Origin: Campanula takesimana
Taxonomy: Eukaryota > Streptophyta > Magnoliopsida > Asterales > Campanulaceae
Direction of reading: 5' to 3'
Assembly: GCA_026119855.1 (NCBI GenBank)
Contig: JAOWBW010001042.1
Location: forward strand, 372,001-436,000
DNA length: 64,000 nucleotides
Made by a program: the position numbers and the translations under genes. The notes under the pieces are model-generated. The model was not told the DNA's origin, did no database searches, and worked only from the letters and a program-made list of their open reading frames with translations. Below are positions 1 through 9,765 of the stretch, piece by piece (the stretch's first letter is position 1; the number at the start of each line of letters is the position of its first letter).

Positions 1-1290
1 ATTAGGTTTAGATTTCTTATTTACATGATAGACATTATTTTCATTCTTGACATCCAAGATATAAAGGCCATTAAATGAATTAGCAATACCATAAAGCACA
101 TCATTTAAATAAATAGAAAATTTCTTATTCTCAATAAGAAACTTAAAACCTTCATTATCCAAACAAGAAATTGAAATAATATTTCTGCTTAAATCCGGAA
201 CATAATAACAATTGTTCAAAACAAGAATTAATCCGGAAGGTAAAGTGACTTCATAAGTCCCTACGGCTAATGCAGCAACTCTTGGTCCATTCCCCACACG
301 TAGATCTACTTCACCTTCTTTAAGCAGTCTCCTATTCTTTAGTCCCTGCACATTTAGACAAATGTGAGAACCACATCCGGTATCCAATACCCAAGAATCA
401 GTGGTAGAAAGGAGAATATCTATCATATAGATACCTGAAGTCGACGCAGCCTTGCTGCTCTTCTTCTTCTTTTGCTCTTCCAAGAAAGCCTTGCAATTAC
501 GTTTCTAATGACCAATTTCTTGACAATGGAAACAGATTGCATCCTTTTGTGAATCGGGTTTTGCCTCAGAAGCCTTGGCAACCTTTGCCTTGCTTATTTT
601 GGGTTTGATAACTTTCTTACCCTTTCCTTTGGCATTAGCCTTCTTCCCATCATGAACCAAAAGCACGGGAGAACCTTTCTCCACAATTTTCATCTCTGCA
701 GTTTTAAGCATCCCATGCAACTCAGAGAGATTCTTATCCATTCCATGCATGTTATAATTAATTACAAACTGATTATAACTTTTAGGCAATGAATTAAGAA
801 TGAGATCCGTGGCTAGCTCCAATGGGATTGGATAGCCAAGTTTCTCAAGGTGCTCTACATAACCTTTTATTTTAAGAAAGTGAGGACTCACTTGTTGCCC
901 TTCATTCATTTTACTAGTAGTGAATACAACAATGGTCTTGTACCTCTCTTGCCTAGCTTGCTCTTGAAACATGGTTCTCAACTCCACGCCTATCTCATAG
1001 GCTTCCAAATGTTCCAAACTTTGTTGGAGTTTTGAACACATAGCAGCAAGCATAAGACAACTTACATCTCTAGAATCATTACGATGTTTCTTGTAATTGT
1101 CTCTTTCTACCCTAGGGGCAGTAGGCGGTGGTTCAGCGGGGAGAGGCCCATCGAGAATGTACAACTTATCTTCTTGCCTAAGAACGATTCTTATGCTACG
1201 GATCAAATCCATAAAGTTGGTACCATTCTCTTCGAGCTTATCCTTCTCAAGGATAGATCGCAACGACATTGATTGAGTGTTGTTAGTCAT
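1..1290 (-). pseudogene. Copia-1 gag-protease, partial, with amber stop in the zinc knuckle
   Basis: Start of a Ty1/Copia polyprotein: Gag packages element RNA, and the aspartic protease cuts the polyprotein. The ATG at 1288-1290 opens 261 codons of Gag (about residues 1-215 UBN2-type Gag, then a Lys-rich tail) ending in CFHCQEIGH. The next codon is TAG (505-507); beyond it the same frame continues K-R-N-C, so the stop replaces the Trp of a C-x2-C-x4-H-x4-C knuckle (TGG to TAG). The frame then stays open to the window edge with a protease site, SWVLDTGCGSHIC, and its downstream segment. The rest of pol (integrase, RT, RNase H) would lie off the left edge. Family call firm, lineage within Copia (Tork-like?) uncertain. 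Confidence 0.85.
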
Positions 1291-2830
1291 TATCTACAAA
1301 TATGCAAAAAATTTCCAAAATTTAATAAGTACCGGTTTTCATTAAAGAAATAATTAATGTATTTTAAAATAAAATACTCCCACCAAATTATACAACCTTC
1401 TTTATACATCCAATGTATAGTATAATTTAAATGGGTTGAAATCCCGCTTTAATCTAATTTTGAGTACGCTTTGGCGCACCGCTCAAAATTAAATCAATTA
1501 GGTAGACAACTCTTGTCAATCATATCTCATATGACTCTCAGTTCTTTTCATGAGATTCTTTAAGAAATCCAATTTCAAAAAGCATGTTAAATCTCATCTT
1601 TGCCTTAAGCCCAAAACTGTTTTGACGCTTAATTAAGTCCAACCATTTTTAACGCATAGGAAACTCTTATTCACTCATCTTGCTCAAACATGAATAAAAT
1701 CAATGCACCTCGCTTTGGCGAGCCCACATAAAATTACTCATGTATAAACAAGTGTTTTAATCATGGCATGGCAAAAAGGACTTAAAACTTTCTTTGAAGG
1801 TTCATCACATATAGCATATAACACATTTATGAGCACATAATATAAACATGTTACACATCAAGTTTAGCCACTAAATTAATCCCCATTAATTTAAGCATGG
1901 TATTTATGTGTCATTAGTTTCTCTATAATTATGAGGATGAGACTATTTCAACTTTGGTCATTATCTCCAAATCAAGACAACAAGAAGTGCGGTCGAACTA
2001 AGCCATTAGGCAACCACAATCCCGCACTAATTCAAGAAACCAAGAAAGTAGTCCATGTGGCCGAAACTAAGCAATAGATGGTCTTGATGAACGTAGGCCA
2101 ATTGCATTCACAATTCCACATGGATCTCCAATCATTGAGTCAAGAACTTTGTTTCTCAATTTTAGCAATTATGAACTCTTCATAATTCTAACTTCGTTTT
2201 ATCTTTGAAACTTTGATTGCGATCAAGTTTGGGAAACACAATCTCGATGAACGTAGATTAGCCATCCAAACCTTGAACCAATATAGGAATCACAAGAATA
2301 AAACAAATAGGAAAATCAAACCCCAAAATCCATACACAAACCAACTACCCAAAACCCATTCTAGATCAGCAAGTCTGGACTGGTTCTGTTACTGGTTTTG
2401 TTGAATCTTTCGAAAAATTCCAGATTCTGGTTTTCAACCAAAATCAGACCTTCTGATCCCCTTGTGCGGCCGCCTAAAAACCCTTGTGCGGTCGCCCAAA
2501 ACAGTGCGGCCACCCAAGGCGTTTTGTGCGGTCGCCCGGTGCCATCAGAATGTGTAGAATTTTCAAAGTTCGAAAATTTTGTCTCAAAATCGTTTTTCCC
2601 CGATTATTAAAACTTTGATCCAATCAAAAATTAATAATCAACAATTCTGAATCCACCATAATTTATTTATTGCGATTGAATTGTGCGATTAAAGTTGTAA
2701 AACAATAAACCACATAAAATCACATAACACATAAACATCGCATATTCCAATATTCATATCATGCAAGGCACATAAACAATTTATATACTCATAACACGAT
2801 CAAGGTATTGAAATAATCAACATGAACGGG
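1291..2830 (-). other. Copia-1 5' untranslated leader
   Basis: About 1.5 kb between primer site and gag start with no convincing coding frame. It holds four spaced copies of a GC-rich word of the type TGCGGCCGCC / TGCGGTCGCC at about 2464-2545, the same word that occurs in this element's LTR (3388-3497). Unusually long for a Copia leader. Confidence 0.6.
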
Positions 2831-2842
2831 GCTCTGATACCA
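2831..2842 (-). other. Copia-1 primer binding site (initiator tRNA-Met)
   Basis: On the minus strand reads TGGTATCAGAGC, the complement of the 3' end of plant initiator tRNA-Met, one base from the LTR end CCCAACA. Minus-strand DNA synthesis would start here. Confidence 0.92.
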
Positions 2843-2843
2843 C

Positions 2844-4332
2844 TGTTGGGTTTCGATCAAACATGCGCAGCGGAATTTAGCATTTAAAATTTTGAAACCC
2901 AAAGCCCATAGATCCGTTCATATGATTAAATCAAATACAATAACATGAATATGGGATAAAACTAACCCTTAATGGCTATCAAATTTTCTCTTGGTCTTTG
3001 GTGGAGATTTGAAGACTTGATCACGATCACAAAGTTTGAACACGAACTTTGAAGATGATGATTTTCACCCTCTAGCGGTATCCACACTTCGAACGAATAT
3101 CAAAGGAGCTTCTTTGATCTTGGTTGCTAGACCAACAACTATGAAACACACTTTCACAATTGATATGACTATATGGAATTTTTCTTTTGTGTATTATTTT
3201 GTTCTTCAACCAAAGATGTCTTAGAACAAAATAAAACCTCTCTCAAACTTTTTGGAGACTCACAAAAGGCTATCAAAGAAGTTCTGGCCGAACTCATCCT
3301 TTTATACACAAGAAAGACCTATTCCAAATAGGAAACTTGTGTCAAAAGACATTCCAAATCGAATTAGGAAAGTGCCAGCCGACAGTACTGTGCGGCCGCC
3401 CAGAATACACTGTGCGGTCGCACATCTATCTGAAAGAAATTGGTACAAAACTGAGATAACTGTGCGGCCGCCCAGTCCACACTGTGCGGTCGCCCACTTC
3501 CCAGGATGTCCATAATTTCCAAAATTCCAATGTAGTCCTTTTAAAGATTCGTTCTATTGTGTGTGACCCTCTAGGATTATACTAAGTTGGCAATGGGTTC
3601 AAACATGAAACCATAAGATATGATTAGGTTCTAGGAAACCGTCATACCTACCCAAATAGTATAACTTAGATACAAGTTCGCATTCCTTTAGAATATGTCA
3701 CAATCCCTTTGTCCACGATATCATTGAACACAAGTCATGGTCAAAGAGTCAACTTGTTTTTGTTCAATACTTTCTCGATTCCGAATATGTTGATAATTCA
3801 AATGCTATTGATCCAATCAATCCATTTGAGTCCGGCCGAACATTTCATCAACATCATTCCTTCGAGGGGCCCAAGCTTGATATCTCTCCGAAGAGGGACA
3901 AATCCATTTAGCTTATTATTCTTCCCTACGTGAATCCGATTATGCCAATCATACCCTTTATAACTACTCGGTTAAAAGTAGCGTTTGAATATGTCAAACA
4001 TAATGTTCATCAAGTGGAAGACTATAATAACTTCATGTCTAAGGATTCAAATGACATAACTAATATGAGATATATGTTCGACATAGACCATGACATAGAT
4101 CTCATACAGCGGGTCATGTCCAGTACCTTGTTCCAAACAAGTACCCATAAATCTAACATGATCATCCCATGATCATTTAGCCTTTATACTAGTGCTTAAC
4201 AAGTACTAGGGACGGAGATTATTATAAGTAAACATGAACAACAATAATAATCAAAACATCTCTTTATTGATATGAAATAAATGATAACAATTACAACGTT
4301 TATTAAACGTGCCTAGGGCACCACTACCAACA
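2844..4332 (-). repeat. Copia-1 5' LTR
   Basis: In element sense it begins TGTTGG (4332) and ends CCAACA (2844), a 6-bp terminal inverted repeat, next to the primer site. Length about 1.49 kb. A TATA box (TATAAAAG, 3299-3306, minus) lies inside; upstream of it at 3388-3497 are repeated GC-rich words TGCGGCCGCCC / TGCGGTCGC. A related LTR in the opposite orientation is at 59814-60993. The 5' end at 4332 is inferred from the TG...CA rule and from the loss of Copia-2 coding sense there; the other LTR and target duplication are outside the window. Confidence 0.75.
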
Positions 4333-4721
4333 AAATCTATTATATAAACATCACCTGTTCTGTTGCCAGTCAGTAGAGTGACTCCAGAGGAAGCATCTTT
4401 GATATAACAGCTAGTTGATGTGAAGATGCAGTTCATTCCTTTGTCACAAAACTGAGATATGGAGAGAAGGTTGTGCTTGAGTCCTTCTACTAATGACACA
4501 TTTTCAATAGTCACCTTTCCTCGTTTGATTGCTCCATATCCTACTGTTTCTCCTTTCTTGTTGTTACCAAACACTACTGGGGGACCTTTCATTTGGATGA
4601 AACTGCAGAGTAGTTCGGAATCTCCAGTCATGTGTCGTGAGAATCCACTATCCAAATACCAGAGATCCTTCTTCTTCTTAGCGGTTCCAGCCATAAAACA
4701 TGAAATCTGAAAAATAAACAT
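4333..4721 (-). pseudogene. Copia-2 protease fragment
   Basis: Continuation of the Copia-2 polyprotein. It holds the retropepsin active site in the context WYLDSGFSRHMTG; family members usually have Cys where this has Phe. After it come the flap region and the NRTGDVYIIDF segment that precedes the integrase zinc finger in Copia. The frame is shifted relative to the Gag ORF ending at 4760, so at least one indel and one stop (about 4722-4760) separate them. At about 4332 the reading frame runs into Copia-1 LTR sequence: integrase, RT and RNase H of this copy are cut off by that insertion and are not visible. Confidence 0.8.
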
Positions 4722-4759
4722 GAAAGGTTTTGGTCCCCCTTATTCATTGGGTCCTAGGG

Positions 4760-7132
4760 TTAGTAGCTTTTTGGGACCCACACCTGTTTGACCTTAGGAT
4801 TTTTACGTCCCTTGGCATTGGGTGTGAATCTTAAAAGACAATGACCATCACTATGACCAAAGTCGGCACAAATAGAATAATGAATTAAGCCAGGTTGTGG
4901 TTGCGGTTTTACAAGCCCATTACTGACCTTCGGTTTCTCATGTTTTACTGGGTCAGCGGTTTTGGCTTTAACAAAGTTAACCTTCTTGAGTTTAACCTTT
5001 CTCTTAGGTGCGGCTTTAGGAAATATAACAGGATATTCCTTAAACCGACTAGGAGCGGTTTTATTACTCAATACTTCCTTGGTTGCCTCAGCCGTTGTGG
5101 ATTTCTCTTTCCACTTTGGATCTCTCCCAGTCTGGTTTTTAGGATACTCATAGAAATAATTTTGCTTTTTAATTTCTTGTGTTGAGCCCTTTTTACCAGC
5201 ATGATTCACCTTAGGAATTTCTTTGGTTTGTTCAGTTGGTTTCACACCACCTTCAGCACAGAGACAAGGACACTTACACCCATCATCAGTTTTAAATCCT
5301 AATCCACTTTTCTCCTTAGAGAGAATTTGTGAATTAACGATTTGTTCCATGGTGACACCAGACTTAGTCCACACATCGGTCACTTTTTGAAGTTCATCCC
5401 TTTGTGCAGTAAGATCATGGATTCGGGTGTTAAGTACCTCGGTTCTGTCCTTAAGGTAGCGGTTTTCTTCCACAATAGAAGCTATCCCAACAATTTGGAG
5501 CTTGAGTTTTTCAATCTCCTCCTTATGGGACTTGCACTCTTTTTGGGAATATTCAAGTTCCGCAGCCATTAATTTATATGCCTTTTTAAGTACAGTGTGT
5601 TGTTGACAAATAACATTAGCACGTTCAAGTACCTGGTCATTATGGCTTTGTTTGGTTTGATCCTCAGGAGAGTAGTTTGGTGAAGTAGGAGTTTTGTTTT
5701 GTTTAGCTTCAGGAGTTCTTGGTGAATCTGACTTCATTTGATGGAGTGGCAGTGGAAGGCTTTCGTCAATTTCAACTTTTTCTTCAAATCCCATTAGGCA
5801 AATATTTGCAACTCCTTCATCTTCATCACTATCATCTGTATCAGAACCCATCCATGTTAATGGTTGTTCTCCTTGTTCAGCAACCATTCCTCTTCTCTTG
5901 AAAAACTTTTTGTTGAACGGTTTCTTGGCAGGAGCGGCTTCATAGCGCGGTTTGGGACAACTGGAGGCAAAATGACCTGGTTGTCTGCAGTTGTAACAAA
6001 GAAGATCATCCCTTTTCTTAGCATCAGCTGCTTTGTTGAATCTGGTTGGAGGGACAAACTTTGCAGGGCCGCCTGACTGAAATTGAGCTCTGTTCTTTTT
6101 GAACTTGGTGTAGTTTTTCACATAGAGAGCAAACTCGTCATCATCCATGTCATCAAAGTCAACTTGAGTAGAACTGGATGCTACACTTTGGGAATTTTGA
6201 GATGGAGTGTAGGATTGATGAGATTGCTGAGGTTGAGAATAGGGTTGATGATGTTGAGGATAAGGTTGATGAGGCGGTTGGTAATACTCTGGAGGTGCGG
6301 TTTGAGAAATATATCTTGGAATATTTGGATCAAAAGAAGCGGTCTGTAAATGAGTATTGGATGCGGTTTGATGGTGATCTGGATTGTAAACTGGAGATGT
6401 GGCATTGTTGAAAGCAGCAAGAGAAAGAGACTTGAATCTGTTTTCGGTTTCATGAGCTTCCTCAAGCTTGAATTCAAATACCCTTAGCATGGCATAAAGA
6501 TTACGAAGATCAAAGGCTTCCAGATCCTTGTTGTCTTCAATGTTGGTAGTTTTGATCAGCCATTTGCTACCAAGAGATTGCATGAATCTCATGTTCAGGT
6601 CAGTATTGGAATACTTGTGCCCTAGAGAGAAACATACATTGACAATTTCCACGAACCGCTCATAGCATTGGCGAAGAGATTCCTTTGGGTCTTTGACAAA
6701 GTAATCAAAGAGCCTTCTCTGTTGGTAGAGGCGGTTCTTCTTGGTTTCGGCATCTCCTTCCAGAAAGTCAATGATGCCATCCCATGTTTCCTTTGTGGTA
6801 TTGCAATCTAGAACCTTTGAGTGAGTTCTTAGATCAATAGCTGATACAAGCATGGACATAGCTCTACCATCAAAGTCCATATTCCGTTGATCAGTTTCGG
6901 TCCATTCAGCTTCCAGCTTCTTGATTTCCGCGGTTTGTCCAGCAGTACCTGCATCAGGGTTAGCCTTCATCGGGACATAGGGTCCATTAACAATTGCAGT
7001 CCATAATCTGCGATCCTCAGATATCATGTGCTTCTTCATCCTATCTTTCCAGAAGATGAAACTATCTTCATTAAGAATAGGTAAGTGATTAGAGTTGGAT
7101 GTCTGCATCATATGGGAGTTTATGTTTGCCAT
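4760..7132 (-). CDS. Copia-2 Gag polyprotein (long, SIRE-like)
   Basis: Large Copia Gag. The open frame reaches 7195, but that end overlaps the primer site, so I place the start at the internal ATG 7130-7132 (MANINSHMMQ), giving about 790 residues. From the N-terminus: a UBN2-type Gag domain (roughly residues 15-240), a Gln/Pro/Tyr-rich linker, a CCHC knuckle CYNCRQPGHFASSC (about residue 375), an acidic stretch DTDDSDEDE, a predicted coiled coil (about 490-590) and a Lys/Pro-rich tail. Long Gag with a coiled coil after the knuckle and the KSGLGF motif is typical of SIRE/Maximus Copia elements. The ORF is intact, but the element is not, because pol is interrupted by Copia-1. Confidence 0.85.
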   Translation of the reverse strand: MANINSHMMQTSNSNHLPILNEDSFIFWKDRMKKHMISEDRRLWTAIVNGPYVPMKANPDAGTAGQTAEIKKLEAEWTETDQRNMDFDGRAMSMLVSAIDLRTHSKVLDCNTTKETWDGIIDFLEGDAETKKNRLYQQRRLFDYFVKDPKESLRQCYERFVEIVNVCFSLGHKYSNTDLNMRFMQSLGSKWLIKTTNIEDNKDLEAFDLRNLYAMLRVFEFKLEEAHETENRFKSLSLAAFNNATSPVYNPDHHQTASNTHLQTASFDPNIPRYISQTAPPEYYQPPHQPYPQHHQPYSQPQQSHQSYTPSQNSQSVASSSTQVDFDDMDDDEFALYVKNYTKFKKNRAQFQSGGPAKFVPPTRFNKAADAKKRDDLLCYNCRQPGHFASSCPKPRYEAAPAKKPFNKKFFKRRGMVAEQGEQPLTWMGSDTDDSDEDEGVANICLMGFEEKVEIDESLPLPLHQMKSDSPRTPEAKQNKTPTSPNYSPEDQTKQSHNDQVLERANVICQQHTVLKKAYKLMAAELEYSQKECKSHKEEIEKLKLQIVGIASIVEENRYLKDRTEVLNTRIHDLTAQRDELQKVTDVWTKSGVTMEQIVNSQILSKEKSGLGFKTDDGCKCPCLCAEGGVKPTEQTKEIPKVNHAGKKGSTQEIKKQNYFYEYPKNQTGRDPKWKEKSTTAEATKEVLSNKTAPSRFKEYPVIFPKAAPKRKVKLKKVNFVKAKTADPVKHEKPKVSNGLVKPQPQPGLIHYSICADFGHSDGHCLLRFTPNAKGRKNPKVKQVWVPKSY

Positions 7133-7182
7133 TGGATCAGCACCCAAGCGGTTAAGCTTGTAAAATAATTTTTGGTGGATAA

Positions 7183-7194
7183 GCTCTGATACCA
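7183..7194 (-). other. Copia-2 primer binding site (initiator tRNA-Met)
   Basis: Minus strand TGGTATCAGAGC, two bases from the LTR end CCAACA at 7197. Confidence 0.92.
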
Positions 7195-7196
7195 CT

Positions 7197-8658
7197 TGTT
7201 GGTCCCAAAGGGCAACAAGGGTATAGAACCACTAGAGGGGGGGTGAATAGCGGTTTAAAATCTTTTTCAAAATACCCTTGAAAATCAACCAAGTACTTAT
7301 CAGTTTGGTCTATTGCGGTTTAAAGCACTAGAACCGCTCAGATAAAATGCACAGTGGAGTTTTGCGGTTTTGGCCAAACTGAATTATAAAGAGTAGGGCG
7401 GTTTAAGTGGTTGAAAATGGAATGATGCAACTGACAAGGCACAACTGAAGTATCACAAAAGTATGCAAATCATTTATCAAGTCATTTCACATAAAAGTAA
7501 ATAAAGCTCATAAACAGAAATGTAAATGACAAGACAGAAATTAAAGATCAAGACACACAATTTGAAGAGGTTCGTTCTTGAAAGAACTACGTCCTCTACC
7601 TAGGTGGTTAGCCTAGGATTTTCTAATAGCTACTAGACTTGTATTGATTTAGAGGAGTTTTTACAAGATTACAAATGAATCCAAACTCTAAATGAAAAAT
7701 CTAACCTAACAATGCTATTATAACAACCTGTGTTTTCGAGGTATATAATCTATAAGAAAATATACTCCGGGTGTGTAGTGTGGAAAGAAATCAAGAGCTC
7801 AAAATATCTAAGTGATGGTGAGCAAGTGATTACTTTCTGTGCAAGGCTGAGTTGTGATGATTTGAAGGCTTGAAGCTTTGATGAAGAACTCTGGGTTTGC
7901 TAAGGAGATGATGAAGATATGAGTATCTGGATTTTCAATCTTCAAAGCAAACTTGAATACTTGGGATATTCTCTTTGAAGCTCAGCAACCTTCATTGTTG
8001 AGAAATGAAAGCTATTTATAGTGAAGGCATTAGTGACCGTTGGACAATGAGGTGAGTCATTGTATGGCGGTTTTATGCGCTGTCACAATCCCATTGGTTG
8101 ACCTGTCACTGTCGTCCTTTGCTTTTGCTTTGTGGCAGGAAGTTGTTGGATCACTACCTGACATTGTCCTTTTAGTTGTTGGAAAAGTACAACGGTAACT
8201 TTTCAAAAAGCGAGACAAACCGACATTCCAAGAATAACTGAAACGTGACTTGAAGTTTAAGGACAAGTCACCAGTCATTCATTTACGGTTAAAAAGTGAA
8301 TGTTTGTCTTCAAGGAGTAAATGACAGCAATAACTTCTTCAATATCTTGGTCGGCGGTTCCACCAGATGCATGTGCGGTTTCATTAATGAACTTGAAATG
8401 CGGTTTCATCAAAGATACAAACTGCGTTTTGATGAAGGACTTAAGGCACCATGATGGTGGTTTGAAGACGGTGGCTTGAGGGACACTAAACCGCTATGAA
8501 TAAACCAAACACAACTCAGCCTAACTACTAAACATCTAGAAATGGACTTGTCTAAAAAATGAAGTAAAACATCATTACATGTAAACCTAAAGTCCATAAA
8601 AAGACACGTGGAATGGGTCAATCAAATCAGGTGGGTGTACTAACAATGAATCCTAACA
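7197..8658 (-). repeat. Copia-2 5' LTR
   Basis: In element sense begins TGTTAGGATT (8658) and ends GGGACCAACA (7197); length 1462 bp. TATA box TATAAATAG at 8012-8020 (minus). Near its 3' end it carries the C-rich tract (plus strand AGAGGGGGGGTGAATAGC, about 7235-7252) common in SIRE-type LTRs and shared with the LTR ending at 56868. The word GCGGTTT recurs many times, including upstream of the TATA box. The flanking bases on the right, ATTCC (8659-8663), are the expected target duplication; its partner is off the window. Confidence 0.85.
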
Positions 8659-8684
8659 ATTCCCCTTGTCAGTAGTAACGGCAT
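8659..8684 (-). pseudogene. Remnant of element D gag between Copia-2 and B
   Basis: Read on the minus strand this short stretch encodes N-A-V-T-T-D-K-G-N, identical to a Gag segment of element A (near 25368-25395). It is therefore a piece of the D gag that hosts both B and Copia-2. The expected intervening roughly 130 bp of gag is missing, showing a deletion at its junction with the B LTR. Confidence 0.75.
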
Positions 8685-8845
8685 TGACAGAATGACCCTA
8701 AAAGTTAACTCTGTTATGCAGTTTAGTCCAAAACTAACGGAATCAGTTAGGAACTTAACCGAAGTAACAGAAATCAACAAAAATAAGTTAAATAAAAATA
8801 CCTTGTATGCAATCGGGGTGAGAGGTCCAAGGCGGGGTGTCTACA
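8685..8845 (-). repeat. Element B 3' LTR, truncated to its first 161 bp
   Basis: Starts (element sense) TGTAGACACC at 8845 and matches the same part of the B 5' LTR (16541-16694) almost base for base, then stops at 8685, where D gag sequence begins. The missing 1.1 kb was removed by deletion. The junction is an 8-bp microhomology, TTCTGTCA (plus TGACAGAA, 8685-8692). Confidence 0.88.
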
Positions 8846-8857
8846 GAGCCCCTCGCC
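8846..8857 (-). other. Element B polypurine tract
   Basis: Minus strand GGCGAGGGGCTC directly before the 3' LTR start. The same box, CGAGGGGCTA, precedes the 3' LTRs of E and H, and CGAAGGGCTC that of A. Plus-strand DNA priming is the expected role. Confidence 0.65.
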
Positions 8858-9007
8858 GACGTGGATTGCGAAGCAAAACGCGTCGACGAAAGAAAGACAA
8901 CCGCCGAGGACATCGACAAGAGAAAACAAAGACTCAATAAAGAAGGAATTTGAAATTACAAAGGATAGGAGTGCGCTCCCTGTGTGAGCGGCTTTCGCGG
9001 ATGGAAA

Positions 9008-9345
9008 GGGTGTGGTAGCTTGAGGCGGCCCACCACGGCCACAAAATTTTATTTTTTTTAAAAAAGGTGTGGTGGATTGAGGCGGCCCACCACGGCCACA
9101 AAAATTTTTTAAAAGGTGTGGTGGCTTGAGGCGGCCCACCACGGCCACAAAAAATTAAAAAAGGTGTGGTGGCTTGAGGCGGCCCACCACGGCCACAAAA
9201 ATTTAGAAAAGTGTGGTGGCTTGAGGCGGCCCACCACGGCCACAATTTTTTTTAAAAAGGTGTGGTGGCTTGAGGCGGCCCACCACGGCCACAAAAAATT
9301 TAAAAAGGTGTGGTGGCTTGAGGCGGCCCACCACGGCCGCAATTT
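9008..9345. repeat. Tandem array 1 of element B, 7 units of about 50 bp
   Basis: Seven copies of a 47-58 bp unit. Each contains GTGTGGTGGCTTGAGG followed by CGGCCCACCACGGCCAC, then an A/T-rich spacer of variable length. Each unit is itself an inverted repeat (GTGGTGG ... CCACCAC). Open frames on both strands here are by-products of the repetition, not genes. Confidence 0.93.
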
Positions 9346-9404
9346 AAAGAAAGAGGGGAATTTTGAAATTGTGAAAGATGGGGGTGCGCTCCCTATGTGA
9401 GCGA

Positions 9405-9765
9405 CTTAATAACACACTCCCGTTTGTGAGTGGTTTGATCCACGCTCCCGTTTGCGAGCGGCTGATGACGAACTCCCGTTTGCGAGCTGTCTGAGATAAC
9501 ATGCCCCCGTTTGCGAGCAAGTTGATAGGAAACGCTCCCGTTTGCGAGCGGTTTGATACACGCTCCCGTTTGCGAGCTGTGTGAGATAACATGCCCCCGT
9601 TTGCGAGCAAGTTGGTAGAAAACGCTCCCGTTTGCGAGCGGTTGATGACGAACTCCCGTTTGCGAGCTGTCAGAGATAACATGCCCCCGTTTGCGAGCAA
9701 GTTGATAGGAAACGCTCCCGTTTGCTAGCGATTTGATACACGCTCCCGTTTGCGAGTGAGTTGAT
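9405..9765. repeat. Tandem array 2 of element B, about 12 units of about 30 bp
   Basis: Core word CTCCCGTTTGCGAGC repeated every 28-34 bp, with a higher-order pattern of about four units (linkers GATGACGAA, GAGATAACATGCC, AAGTTGATAGGAAACG, GTTTGATACACG). The core has short self-complementary ends (GCTC/GAGC). Confidence 0.9.

Noticed and set aside
7133..7195. Upstream start of the Copia-2 Gag ORF
   Set aside because: The extension overlaps the primer binding site; the ATG at 7130-7132 is the first plausible one.
9008..9765. CRISPR-like regular repeats
   Set aside because: Unit and spacer are both repeated, no unique spacers, no cas genes, and the context is a plant retroelement.
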